Numbered from the stretch's first letter, positions 8,835 to 16,094 are shown. The stretch: 36,591 nt of DNA from GCA-016699975 sp964420045 (GCA_964420045.1 CAYQPQ010000013.1:1-36591), one strand, 5' to 3'. Program-made: numbers and translations. The notes: generated from the letters alone by a model not told the origin.

Positions 8835-8847
8835 TTTTTGCACGCGT

Positions 8848-10758
8848 ATGATTCGAATCGAACGATCAAATGAAAATCCGGTGTTGGTCGGGGAAAGTGA
8901 AAATTTCTGGGAGCGGTCGGCGGCGTTTAACGGCTGTCCGGTTCGGAGGGGGAAGTGGACGGATCTGGTCTACCGGGCGCAATCGTCGCGAGTGTTACAC
9001 GAAGGTGAAACGTATGAAGTATCGTCGATCGGGCACGCGATGAGCGCCGACGGTATTCATTTCGAAAAGCATCGAAGGCTTATTGTTCCCGAAGAATCAT
9101 GGGAACGATTTGGCTGTGAGGATCCGCGAGTGACGGAAATAAATGGCACGTACTATATTTTCTATACAGCTCTCTCAACCTATCCGTTTTCGGCGGACGG
9201 TATCAAGGTGGCAGTGGCACTTTCGAAGAATCTTCGGAAAATAGATGAAAAGCATCTGGTGACGCCGTTCAATGCGAAAGCCATGACGCTCTTCCCGGAG
9301 AAGGTGAATGGAAAATTTGCGGCAATATTGACGGCAAATACCGATCGTCCGCCGTCGACAATCGGACTTGCTGTGTTTGATCATGTGGAAGATATGTGGT
9401 CGGAGGCGTATTGGAATGAGTGGTATTCGAGCTTGCAGACACACGAGATTCGGCTTCAGCGCGGAGATACCGATCATGTTGAAATAGGAGCGCCGCCTCT
9501 CTTGACGCCGGACGGGTGGCTTTTGGTGTATTCGCATATACGGAATTATTTTACCGAACGAAAAATATTCGGCATTGAGGCGGTGCTTCTTGACCGGGAT
9601 GATCCTCGGAAAATTCTCGCGAGGACGAATGCGCCGCTTTTGGTCCCCGAGGAGGAGTATGAATTGTATGGGAAGGTACCGAATATCGTTTTTCCGTCGG
9701 GGGCGATTCTTCGTCGGGGGACATTGTTTCTGTACTATGGTGCGGCGGATTCGACGTGCTGTGTGGCGACCTGTGATATGAAGAAGTTGCTTCGGGCGCT
9801 TTCGTATCCGGAGAAGAGAATTTCATTCGAACGCGCGCCGAAGAACCCCGTGCTTCTCCCGATTCCGGAACATGCGTGGGAGGCAAAAGGCGTGTTTAAT
9901 CCGGGAGTGATTCGAGATGGCGGAAAGACGCATATCGTGTATCGCGCGCTTTCCAATGGAGATACCTCGGTTTTGGGATATGCTTCGAGTCGCGATGGCT
10001 TGTCGATTGATGAGCGGAGTCCGGAGCCATTCTATGTGCCGAGAGAGTCGTTTGAGATGCGAGCCGGCGGAGGGTATTCCGGATGCGAGGATCCGCGATT
10101 GACACGTATCGATGAGACGATCTATATGTTTTATACCGCGGTTGATGGGGCAAACGCTCCGCGTGTCGCGATTACTTCTCTTTCGCGGAAGGATTTCCTG
10201 TCGCATGCATGGAATCGCTGGGCGCGCCCGAAACTCATATCTCCGCCGGGCATCGATGACAAAGACGCTTGTGTTTTCCCGGAAAAAATTCGCGGGAAGT
10301 ATGTAGTGTTGCACCGTATACAGCCTTCGATAGATATCAATTTTTTCGACGATTTGGAATTTTCGGAAGGGACGATGTTGTCGCAGAGTCCATTTATGTT
10401 GCCACGGCAGGGTATGTGGGACGATCAGAAAATCGGATTGAATACGGTGCCGATTCGAACGGATCAGGGGTGGCTTTTCCTCTATCACGGCGTGTCGAGC
10501 GAGGGTTCTGTTTACCGTCTGGGCGCGGCACTGCTTGATATTGATCATCCGGAGCGTGTGATTGCGCGGAGTGACAGACCACTCTTTGAGCCGGAAATGG
10601 AATACGAGAAGGTTGGCATTGTGCCGAATGTTGTTTTCCCGTGTGGGGCGACGCTTCATGCCGGCAAGATATTTATTTATTACGGCGGCGCCGATCGCGT
10701 TGTCGGCATCGCTTCGATGCGGCTCACCACGCTTCTCAAAAGCCTGCTTGGCGAATAA
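8848..10758 (+). CDS. Tandem GH130 glycosidase/phosphorylase (two propellers)
   Basis: This 636-residue protein carries two GH130 units in tandem. Unit 1 (about residues 1-320) has FGCEDPRVTEI (about 91-101), LFPEKVNGKF, GWLLVYSHIRNYF and FPSGAILRRGTLFLYYGAADS. Unit 2 (about 325-636) has KNPVLLP, SGCEDPRLTRI (about 410-420), VFPEKIRGKYVV, GWLFLYHGVSS and FPCGATLHAGKIFIYYGGAD. Both keep the CEDPR motif with the conserved Asp, so both may be active. There is no signal peptide, so it is probably cytoplasmic. Start ATG 8848 is preferred to GTG 8794 because a promoter lies between them and because MIRIERSNENPVL matches the usual GH130 start. It is a paralogue of the gene just upstream, separated by an AT-rich spacer and separately promoted. 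The substrate is likely a beta-mannoside by family; this is inferred. Confidence 0.85.
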   Translation: MIRIERSNENPVLVGESENFWERSAAFNGCPVRRGKWTDLVYRAQSSRVLHEGETYEVSSIGHAMSADGIHFEKHRRLIVPEESWERFGCEDPRVTEINGTYYIFYTALSTYPFSADGIKVAVALSKNLRKIDEKHLVTPFNAKAMTLFPEKVNGKFAAILTANTDRPPSTIGLAVFDHVEDMWSEAYWNEWYSSLQTHEIRLQRGDTDHVEIGAPPLLTPDGWLLVYSHIRNYFTERKIFGIEAVLLDRDDPRKILARTNAPLLVPEEEYELYGKVPNIVFPSGAILRRGTLFLYYGAADSTCCVATCDMKKLLRALSYPEKRISFERAPKNPVLLPIPEHAWEAKGVFNPGVIRDGGKTHIVYRALSNGDTSVLGYASSRDGLSIDERSPEPFYVPRESFEMRAGGGYSGCEDPRLTRIDETIYMFYTAVDGANAPRVAITSLSRKDFLSHAWNRWARPKLISPPGIDDKDACVFPEKIRGKYVVLHRIQPSIDINFFDDLEFSEGTMLSQSPFMLPRQGMWDDQKIGLNTVPIRTDQGWLFLYHGVSSEGSVYRLGAALLDIDHPERVIARSDRPLFEPEMEYEKVGIVPNVVFPCGATLHAGKIFIYYGGADRVVGIASMRLTTLLKSLLGE

Positions 10759-10804
10759 AATTCTGCGACAATTGATACCTGCTTCGTCTTGATATCGGGA
10801 GGGA

Positions 10805-10813
10805 TGGTATACT
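10805..10813 (+). promoter_or_regulatory. Extended -10 promoter, leaderless layout
   Basis: TG-G-TATACT; the hexamer (10808-10813) ends 6 nt before ATG 10820, so transcription is predicted to begin at or next to the start codon. No good -35 is seen at 16-18 bp. Confidence 0.5.
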
Positions 10814-10819
10814 GTTTTC

Positions 10820-12310
10820 ATGAAGACTCTCAAACGGCGAGCGGTTCGCTTTCGGCGAATACGACTGGTGCTTCGGTTGCATACGGGGGTGACGATGGTC
10901 GTCCTTGCATTTTATGCGTTGCTCGGGTTTCTCTGGGGACCGTCTTTTTCTTTTGCTGACTTCCGAGAAGCGTGGAGTGCTATTGCTGATGATGTGACGG
11001 TGTCGACGGTTGTGCCGGCGCCTCCGGCGGTTCCGATAGTGACCGCTGATGCATCGTGTCTTTCCGATGTGCTTTCGGTGAGTCTCGACTGGGCGGATGA
11101 CAGCGGGGCGACGTCGTTCGATGTCTATCGTGACAGTTCGCTCCTTGTGTCGGGACTCACGAGTTCGTCGTATACTGACACGAATCTTTCTCCGGGTACG
11201 GAGTATTCCTATGTTGTAGTTGCCTATGGTCCGATGGGCGCCGGAGTTGCTTCGTCGGACTCGGTGACTATTTCGACGCCTTCGGATTGCCTTTCTTCGC
11301 GTGCACCGACAATTACACTGGTGACGATTGGCGGTACGAATGTCGCCTCGCTCTCGAGTGTTTCCATCTCCGACAAGACGCCCACGCTGACCGGGACGAG
11401 CAATATGCCGAATGCGAGCGTGTCGGTCTCGATTGTTGGAAAGTCGTCTGTGTATGCGACATTCCTCACCAACTCGAACGGCTATTGGGAATGGACGCCG
11501 CTTGTCGATCTCTCGTCCGGAACCTATACGCTTACCGTGACGGTGACACATCCGTTGTATTCACTGCAGACGGCAAGCGACACGCTTGCGCTGACAATTT
11601 CCGCTTCGTCCGGATCGGACGATGATGACAGTAGCGACAAAAAAAAGAAAAAGAAAAAACCCATTGCGGCAGCGGTTTCTCTCCCGACGTATCATGTTCC
11701 TCCTGTGCTGCCAATACGGGAGACGCTTCCTTCGGAGCGGCTTTCCGGCACGGTCACGAATGTGCCGATTTCGATATTTCTTGATATTGCAAATACCGGT
11801 GATTGGGTATTCCAGTCTCGCACACTCGAAACAGTACTCCGTATTGATCATCTGGAGCCATCGCTCGAAGGGCGATCCGGAGAGATTTTTTATACGGTTT
11901 CCGACCCTTCTCGTGAGAAAGTATTTGAGAAAAAACAGGCAATCGTACTGCATCGGGGCGGGGAGTATCGCGAGGAGATTGCTATTTTGCGCGAGTGGAT
12001 GTCGGGCGATTATCACGTGTCTGCGAGACTGCATTTCGAAGATGCCGATATTGAAGTGGGCGCGCCGTTTCGAGTCGTGGAGCTTCCGCTCTTTGAGTTT
12101 GGCGGCGGTATTGTGGTGACGTGGGATGATGCTGTGCGATTTCTCGGCTGGGCGTCGCTCTGGTCGATTTTGTTGCTGCTTCTGTTGCTTCTCCTCTTTG
12201 TCCGAGAATATTGGTTGTATGCTCATGCGTCGAGGTATGTCAGCGAGGAGGCACTTCTCGAGCGTGGATTCTTGGGCACGCGGAAAAGAAAGGAGGTGAA
12301 TCGATCATGA
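10820..12310 (+). CDS. Membrane-anchored surface protein with FN3 and Ig-like domains
   Basis: This 496-residue protein has an Arg-rich N-terminus and a hydrophobic signal/anchor (TMVVLAFYALLGFLWG, about residues 25-40). A fibronectin type III-like domain follows (about 70-158: VSLDWADDSGATSFDVYRD and LSPGTEYSYVVVAYG). Next is a bacterial Ig-like domain (about 165-262: TPTLTGTSNMPNASVSVSI, SNGYWEWTPLVDLSSGTYTLTVT). An abrupt charged linker of four Asp, Ser-Ser-Asp and seven Lys comes at about 268-281. A second beta-rich region (about 305-425) and a Leu-rich TM helix (about 445-465) with a basic cytoplasmic tail complete it. The chain is therefore probably displayed outside and anchored at both ends. 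It overlaps the next gene by 4 nt (ATGA). An extended -10 lies directly upstream. I infer an adhesion or envelope-scaffold role; no enzymatic motif is seen. Confidence 0.75.
   Translation: MKTLKRRAVRFRRIRLVLRLHTGVTMVVLAFYALLGFLWGPSFSFADFREAWSAIADDVTVSTVVPAPPAVPIVTADASCLSDVLSVSLDWADDSGATSFDVYRDSSLLVSGLTSSSYTDTNLSPGTEYSYVVVAYGPMGAGVASSDSVTISTPSDCLSSRAPTITLVTIGGTNVASLSSVSISDKTPTLTGTSNMPNASVSVSIVGKSSVYATFLTNSNGYWEWTPLVDLSSGTYTLTVTVTHPLYSLQTASDTLALTISASSGSDDDDSSDKKKKKKKPIAAAVSLPTYHVPPVLPIRETLPSERLSGTVTNVPISIFLDIANTGDWVFQSRTLETVLRIDHLEPSLEGRSGEIFYTVSDPSREKVFEKKQAIVLHRGGEYREEIAILREWMSGDYHVSARLHFEDADIEVGAPFRVVELPLFEFGGGIVVTWDDAVRFLGWASLWSILLLLLLLLLFVREYWLYAHASRYVSEEALLERGFLGTRKRKEVNRS
12291..12299 (+). 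promoter_or_regulatory. Near-perfect Shine-Dalgarno that fixes the next start
   Basis: AGGAGGTGA lies 7 nt before ATG 12307, inside the last codons of the upstream gene. It selects ATG 12307 over the longer in-frame possibility from 12211. Confidence 0.85.
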
Positions 12311-12618
12311 ATATGCCACTGGTTACGCTGATTGCCAATATAGCGACGCTGCTCCTTCTTTTTGTCTCGCTTGTTTTTACGGCGGGTATTGTGTGGAGGG
12401 TGGAGAAAGAACTCGACGTGTCGTACAAACTTTTCTTGGGGGCGCTCGTGATGCTGCTTCTCTCGGAATTCATCGGGAAGCTCTTTTCGGAAACGATGTT
12501 GTTCCTGACCATTGCCGCTCTTTTCAAAGTGGTCTTTGCTGCGCTGCTTCTTGCCGGCGTCTGGACCATGCGCGATTTGATTCGCCGCCTCGATGGGGAG
12601 AAGAAGGATACTATTTGA
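12307..12618 (+). CDS. Small three-TM membrane protein
   Basis: This 103-residue protein is mostly hydrophobic. Membrane segments lie at about residues 5-28 (VTLIANIATLLLLFVSLVFTAGIVW), 40-58 (YKLFLGALVMLLLSEFIGKLF) and 62-85 (MLFLTIAALFKVVFAALLLAGVW), followed by a short basic and acidic tail (RDLIRRLDGEKKDTI). No known motif is seen. It starts within the stop of the surface-protein gene (ATGA overlap) and has one of the best ribosome-binding sites in the window, so the two proteins are probably made together in fixed ratio. I infer a membrane partner or stabiliser of the FN3/Ig-like protein. The next promoter (TTGACA at 12615) overlaps its stop codon. Confidence 0.75.
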   Translation: MNMPLVTLIANIATLLLLFVSLVFTAGIVWRVEKELDVSYKLFLGALVMLLLSEFIGKLFSETMLFLTIAALFKVVFAALLLAGVWTMRDLIRRLDGEKKDTI

Positions 12619-12643
12619 CATTGATAGACATTTAGTGTATAAT
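12615..12643 (+). promoter_or_regulatory. Perfect-consensus sigma-70 promoter
   Basis: TTGACA (12615-12620), a 17-bp spacer and TATAAT (12638-12643). Both hexamers are exact consensus with the optimal spacing, the strongest promoter by sequence in this window. The predicted start near 12650 leads into a leader of about 120 nt and the 72-codon ORF. A second -10-like box (TATACT, about 12692-12697) lies downstream. Confidence 0.85.
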
Positions 12644-12733
12644 TCGTAACGTTAATCAGGACATGCTTATCAAAAAAGAATCGGTATACTTTTTGTAGTT
12701 TTTTGAAAATTTGCAGTATTGGAAGGACGTATG

Positions 12734-12751
12734 GAGATTTCCTAAAATCTC
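12734..12751 (+). promoter_or_regulatory. Perfect 7-bp hairpin in the leader of the 72-codon ORF
   Basis: GAGATTT, CCTA loop, AAATCTC. It sits 19 nt before ATG 12771 and just before the AAGGGG ribosome-binding site. A role in mRNA stability or translation control is possible; no T-run follows. Confidence 0.5.
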
Positions 12752-12770
12752 GGTAAGAAGGGGTATAGCA

Positions 12771-12989
12771 ATGAACGGAGATCTTTATTTATTGCCTCCT
12801 CACGGAACCCATGAACGGATGGAAAGGCTTCGCGCCCTACCTCTGAATGAGAGATCTAATTTATTGCTTCGGGAAGCGAGGGCGGAAGAAGCTCTGCGGC
12901 AATCTCGAAACGTCTGGGGAGATAAGGCTAACAAAGCTGTCCTTTATGCGCCTTACCCGGCGTTTTCCCGAACACTCCACTGTGGTTGA
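12771..12989 (+). CDS. Putative small Arg/Leu-rich protein (72 aa), unknown
   Basis: ATG 12771 follows an AAGAAGGGG ribosome-binding site by about 8-9 nt. The 72 residues begin MNGDLYLLPPHGTHER. A predicted amphipathic helix of Arg, Glu, Leu and Ala covers about residues 14-50, and the end is WGDKANKAVLYAPYPAF. There is no TM segment or signal peptide. I do not recognise a family. Codon choice (TTA, CTA, AGG, AGA) is less biased than in neighbouring genes, so either it was acquired or the transcript works mainly as RNA. In favour of a gene are a perfect promoter and an intrinsic terminator enclosing this unit alone, with the terminator stem starting 11 nt after the stop. An open frame extends upstream to a TTG at 12711, but the ribosome-binding site favours 12771. 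Coding status is uncertain. Confidence 0.5.
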   Translation: MNGDLYLLPPHGTHERMERLRALPLNERSNLLLREARAEEALRQSRNVWGDKANKAVLYAPYPAFSRTLHCG

Positions 12990-12999
12990 CATGCCCGTT

Positions 13000-13028
13000 G
13001 CCGAGAGGTTTACCCTCTCGGCTTTTTT
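13000..13028 (+). terminator. Strong intrinsic terminator of the small-ORF unit
   Basis: GCCGAGAGG (13000-13008), a TTTAC loop and CCTCTCGGC (13014-13022) form a perfect 9-bp GC-rich stem followed by T6 (13023-13028). Together with the promoter at 12615-12643 it defines a transcript of roughly 380 nt. Confidence 0.92.
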
Positions 13029-13055
13029 GCGCTTTTTTTTGGGTTCGCGTAGAGT
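13027..13055 (+). promoter_or_regulatory. Weak candidate promoter for the DUF6390-like gene
   Basis: TTGCGC, a 17-bp spacer, then TAGAGT (13050-13055), ending 8 nt before ATG 13064. Both boxes are imperfect. Support comes from position (right after a terminator) and from the same near-leaderless layout seen elsewhere in the window. Confidence 0.35.
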
Positions 13056-13063
13056 GAAAGGAT

Positions 13064-13807
13064 ATGGACGGAGTGTTTCGATGTAGTCGGTATGCGTTTG
13101 GGCCGAATCGGTTGCATTATTGCGGACCCGATGCGAACAAAACGATGAAGGAGTATCTGGACGCGGGCGAGAGCGACCCGCGGCTTTCGGCTCTCCTCGA
13201 GCGGTTCCAAAATCTCTACCCGTATCTCTCGCACATCGCCGAGGGGAACGGCATTCGCGATCCGTTCGACGACAAGGTGGTGGAGGCATACTGGATCGGG
13301 AATCATCTTCTTGATACGTTTTCGCCGAGGAAATATCTGGGACTGCTCGATGCGCTCGACGTAAAAAAGCGAACCGGGCGAGAGCGGTTTGAGACAATCG
13401 GGCAGAAAGTGACTCGGGGCGGATTTCCGCATCATTCGTTTCATGTGCTCAATGTGTGGCGCGAGACGAATCACGAATTGCTTCGCGATGATGACTGGTC
13501 GGCGGTTGCCGAGTGCATTGTGAGTTGGGGGAAGGTAATTGCCGTGTCGGGGCCGTTTATCGATGTGCTGACCGAGCCGCTTGTTCGCGATGAGCGCGGA
13601 GCGTTCTCTCTCGGCTCGCCGGTTTCGCGCCGATTGGTTCGCGATCTGTCCGCGGATATCGATATCGATTTACTCGCGCCCGGGGCGTGGGTGTCGATTC
13701 ACTGGGGTGTGCCGTGCGAGACGCTCTCGGAACAAACCGTCGCGCGACTGCGCGCGTATACGTTGAAGAGCATCGCCTTTGCCAATGCCTATGAACGGAA
13801 AAAGTAA
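13064..13807 (+). CDS. DUF6390-like protein of a hydrogenase locus
   Basis: This 247-residue soluble protein starts MDGVFRCSRYAFGPNRLHYCGPD. The RYAFGPNRLHYCGP stretch resembles my memory of DUF6390 proteins, which occur near [NiFe] hydrogenase genes; the assignment is from memory and moderate. Other visible features are a DPFDDKVVEAYWIGNHLL segment (about residues 66-83), PHHSFHVLNVW (about 126-136) with several His, and SIHWGVPCETLS (about 215-226) with His and Cys near the C-terminus. These could bind metal, but no defined site can be named. It overlaps the following maturation-protease-like gene by about 20 nt and stands in the same neighbourhood as the hydrogenase subunits. I infer a role in making or regulating the enzyme. 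Its molecular function is unknown. Confidence 0.65.
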   Translation: MDGVFRCSRYAFGPNRLHYCGPDANKTMKEYLDAGESDPRLSALLERFQNLYPYLSHIAEGNGIRDPFDDKVVEAYWIGNHLLDTFSPRKYLGLLDALDVKKRTGRERFETIGQKVTRGGFPHHSFHVLNVWRETNHELLRDDDWSAVAECIVSWGKVIAVSGPFIDVLTEPLVRDERGAFSLGSPVSRRLVRDLSADIDIDLLAPGAWVSIHWGVPCETLSEQTVARLRAYTLKSIAFANAYERKK

Positions 13808-14204
13808 TGCGATATTTTCGGTGTCAGTCTTTGGGAATCCCGATCTTTCTTCGGACAGTGTGCCGGTGCAATTGGTTCCAAAGCTTCGGCGGCGATTTCC
13901 GGATATTCGTTTCGTTGTTGAAGATCCCAATGAAATAGACTTGCCGAAGCATGGAAAATGGGTTATCCTCGACACGGTTCGAGGACTTGAAAGGGTGTCG
14001 TGGCTTTCGGTCGATGACATCGCTCGTTCCCGCAACGCCGGGATGACGGCGCATGACTACGACCTTTCGACACTCTTACTTCTTGCGAAGAAGCTTGATG
14101 CATCCTTTGAACCGAGTATCCTCGGCGTGCCGGAAGGCATGAGTGAGGAACGGGCGCTCTCGGAAGTCATTCGAGAGCTCATGAAAGTGTTGAAAGAGGA
14201 ATGA
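13785..14204 (+). CDS. [NiFe] hydrogenase maturation protease-like protein
   Basis: This protein of about 139 residues resembles the HycI/HyaD/HybD endopeptidases that remove the C-terminal propeptide of the hydrogenase large subunit after nickel insertion. Visible matches are VFGNPDLSSDSVP near the N-terminus (the family has GxGNxLxxDDGxG), VILDTV in the middle and TAHDYDLS (about residue 86). These would supply the acidic, Asp and His nickel ligands in the family order. The Gly-rich start is weaker than usual (VFGNPD, and a Ser in place of the second Asp). The start is uncertain: ATG 13785 or 13791, both inside the upstream gene. The large subunit it would process is encoded on the opposite strand at 14715-16094. 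The function is inferred from motif order and context. Confidence 0.72.
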   Translation: MPMNGKSNAIFSVSVFGNPDLSSDSVPVQLVPKLRRRFPDIRFVVEDPNEIDLPKHGKWVILDTVRGLERVSWLSVDDIARSRNAGMTAHDYDLSTLLLLAKKLDASFEPSILGVPEGMSEERALSEVIRELMKVLKEE

Positions 14205-14208
14205 GCTA

Positions 14209-14646
14209 ATGAGCGTTCTTTATAAATTTTTCTGGTTGTTCCGGGTTTCAAGACAAACGGTGTTCTCTTGTTTTTTGCTTACAGGGATAGTTTCAATATT
14301 GTTCTACGGCATCTGGGAAAGTATTGATTCATGGAAGGTGTTTGTTGCTGTGTTTTCCTTTGGATGTGGGAGTGTAAGCCTCGCTATCCAGATGAGCCGA
14401 CGATCAAATATCGAAAGAATTCTCTGCGAAGCTCAACGGAAAAACTATATTACGGATTCCGTGTTGAAGAATGTACTTTTTTGTGTATCTTTTTGGACGG
14501 TACTATCCCTTTCAGGAGCTTTTTTGGCTATGCAATATAATTTGTATGTTCCTGATGAGGTGTTGTTTGTTCAGGTGAACAGTCTTCTTGCCCTTTCAGA
14601 GATTCTCTCAATATTTGGCATTGCTCCGCGTGATCCACGCTGTTAG
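14209..14646 (+). CDS. Small membrane protein of unknown function
   Basis: This 145-residue hydrophobic protein has probably four membrane spans, at about residues 18-35, 43-60, 86-108 and 118-136. It has a basic N-terminus (LYKFFWLFRVSRQ) and a short tail ending DPRC. I recognise no family. ATG 14209 follows an AAGAGGA ribosome-binding site (about 14194-14200) and comes 4 nt after the stop of the maturation-protease-like gene, so it is probably co-transcribed. The composition is more AT-rich than the two genes before it. It may have no link to the hydrogenase. It ends just before a two-way terminator shared with the convergent large-subunit gene. Confidence 0.6.
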   Translation: MSVLYKFFWLFRVSRQTVFSCFLLTGIVSILFYGIWESIDSWKVFVAVFSFGCGSVSLAIQMSRRSNIERILCEAQRKNYITDSVLKNVLFCVSFWTVLSLSGAFLAMQYNLYVPDEVLFVQVNSLLALSEILSIFGIAPRDPRC

Positions 14647-14663
14647 GAGAAAGGCGAACAGAA

Positions 14664-14695
14664 AAAAGGCGTCACTTGCTGAAGTGACGCCTTTT
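14664..14695. terminator. Bidirectional intrinsic terminator between convergent operons
   Basis: A perfect 10-bp stem, GGCGTCACTT (14668-14677) with AAGTGACGCC (14682-14691) and a GCTG loop, is flanked by A6 on the left and T4 on the right. On the minus strand this gives a T6 tail. It can end both the rightward transcript (stop at 14646) and the leftward hydrogenase transcript (stop at 14715). Confidence 0.9.
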
Positions 14696-14714
14696 CCTAT
14701 TGTGAGAGTGCTTT

Positions 14715-16094
14715 TTAGTGATGATGTGAGTGATGTTTCTTTGGAGTATTCTTCGAAATTTGCTTTTTTGAAATTACCTTTTTCAGTTTCGAGCCATTCT
14801 TGCTTACTTTGAGTTCGAGGAAGTGGGCGCCGCAGGACATACAGGGGTCGTAGGCGCGGATGATTTTTTCGCACTCGAGTTTCATGGCGGATTCTTCCAT
14901 GTCCATGTGCTCGTTGATGAATTGGATAAGGTCGAGTTCGATGGCGATTTGGTTTTGTCCGGTCGGGACGACGACTTCGCCCTTTTCAACTATTCCTTTG
15001 TCGTTCACTTCGAGCTTGTGGTAGAGCGCGCCGCGGGGCGCTTCGACGAGTCCGACGCCGACGCCGGCCTTGGGAGTGAGCTTTTGCGGCGGTTCGGGCT
15101 GGAAGGCCTTTTGTTTCAGGAGGTCGATCGACTCGTCTACGGAGTGAAGGATTTCGATGGCTTGGGCGAGATTATTGTGGAAAATGTTGTCGGAAGGAAA
15201 CAGCGCAAGTGCTTCTGCGGCGTCGTGCTTGGTGCGCGGATGGAGACCGGAGCTGTTGATGTTGAGCCGAGCGATTGCGCCGACGCGGTAGGTTTCGCCG
15301 TCGAAGGTGTAGGCGGAGGCTTGGGAATAGGGGAGAACGACGTGTTCGAGGTGATTGCGATAGCCCGCTTCATCGACGACGAATCCCTTCATGTCCCACA
15401 GATCGCCTTCGAGATAGGAGAATTTACTGTTTCGAAGGGCGGCGTAATTGCTTTTTCGGACGAGTGATGACGGATCATCGGTGAAAACTTTGATAAGACG
15501 GAGTACTGCCGGGCGGATGTTTTCGAGTTCGATGATGACTTCGGTTATGGATTTTGCATCGGGGATTTTGCCGAAGCCGCCGGGCATAGGGAGGGGCGCG
15601 TGAACGCTTCGCCCTGCGACGGCGATTGCGAGGTGGTTGCCGGCGGCTTTCACAGCGAAGGCGTCGTGCAAGAGTTGGTGCTGAACGGGATCGTCGTCAT
15701 CGAATCCCAAAAGCGAGTCTTTCCCGAAGAAGTCGGGGAGGCAGAAGAGATAGAGATGGAGCGCGTGATCGCGAATGATGAGCCCGTGATAGGTGAGGGT
15801 GCGCAGGAGCATGGTTTGTTCGCTCGGGACGATCCCAAGTGTTTTTTCGACCGCCTCAATGCTCGCGACCAGATGGGCGTTCGAGCAGGTGCCGCAGATG
15901 CGCGCGAGGAGTTGTGGGATGGCGGCGATCGGCTTGCCTTCCATGGCATGCGTGTAGAATCGCTTGAATTCTTTGATGGCGAATTCTACCTTTTTCACTT
16001 TTCCATTTTCAATGAACACGTTCATACCAGCCGCTCCCTCGACCTTAGTGAGTTCCTCGATACTGAATTGGCTGAGTTCGGATATTTGATGCAT
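14715..16094 (-). CDS. [NiFe] hydrogenase large (catalytic) subunit, group 3-like
   Basis: This 459-residue catalytic subunit holds the NiFe(CN)2CO site. The L1 motif is RICGTCSNAH (residues 65-74), with C67 and C70. The L2 motif is DPCMSCGAH (416-424), with C418 and C421. These four Cys are the expected metal ligands. The length and overall pattern suggest a cytoplasmic group 3-type (bidirectional or NAD(P)-linked) enzyme rather than a membrane uptake enzyme. After H424, the usual cleavage point, comes a 35-residue basic tail ending KKHHSHHH. The tail would be removed by a maturation protease, and a candidate is encoded at 13785-14204. The gene follows the small subunit by 96 nt on the minus strand. 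No hyp accessory genes or electron-transfer subunits lie in the window. The family call is very secure; the subgroup is tentative. Confidence 0.93.
   Translation of the reverse strand: MHQISELSQFSIEELTKVEGAAGMNVFIENGKVKKVEFAIKEFKRFYTHAMEGKPIAAIPQLLARICGTCSNAHLVASIEAVEKTLGIVPSEQTMLLRTLTYHGLIIRDHALHLYLFCLPDFFGKDSLLGFDDDDPVQHQLLHDAFAVKAAGNHLAIAVAGRSVHAPLPMPGGFGKIPDAKSITEVIIELENIRPAVLRLIKVFTDDPSSLVRKSNYAALRNSKFSYLEGDLWDMKGFVVDEAGYRNHLEHVVLPYSQASAYTFDGETYRVGAIARLNINSSGLHPRTKHDAAEALALFPSDNIFHNNLAQAIEILHSVDESIDLLKQKAFQPEPPQKLTPKAGVGVGLVEAPRGALYHKLEVNDKGIVEKGEVVVPTGQNQIAIELDLIQFINEHMDMEESAMKLECEKIIRAYDPCMSCGAHFLELKVSKNGSKLKKVISKKQISKNTPKKHHSHHH

Noticed and set aside
8794..8847. N-terminal extension of the tandem GH130 protein from GTG 8794
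   Set aside because: A promoter (8806-8834) lies within it, and homology to the GH130 start begins at ATG 8848.
12644..13028. Candidate RNase P RNA, tmRNA or 6S RNA between the perfect promoter and terminator
   Set aside because: Length would fit, but I find no GAGGAAAGTCC/ACAGAA blocks of RNase P, no tag-peptide frame or tRNA-like end of tmRNA, and no 6S-type long bulged helix. I kept it as a small ORF of uncertain status.
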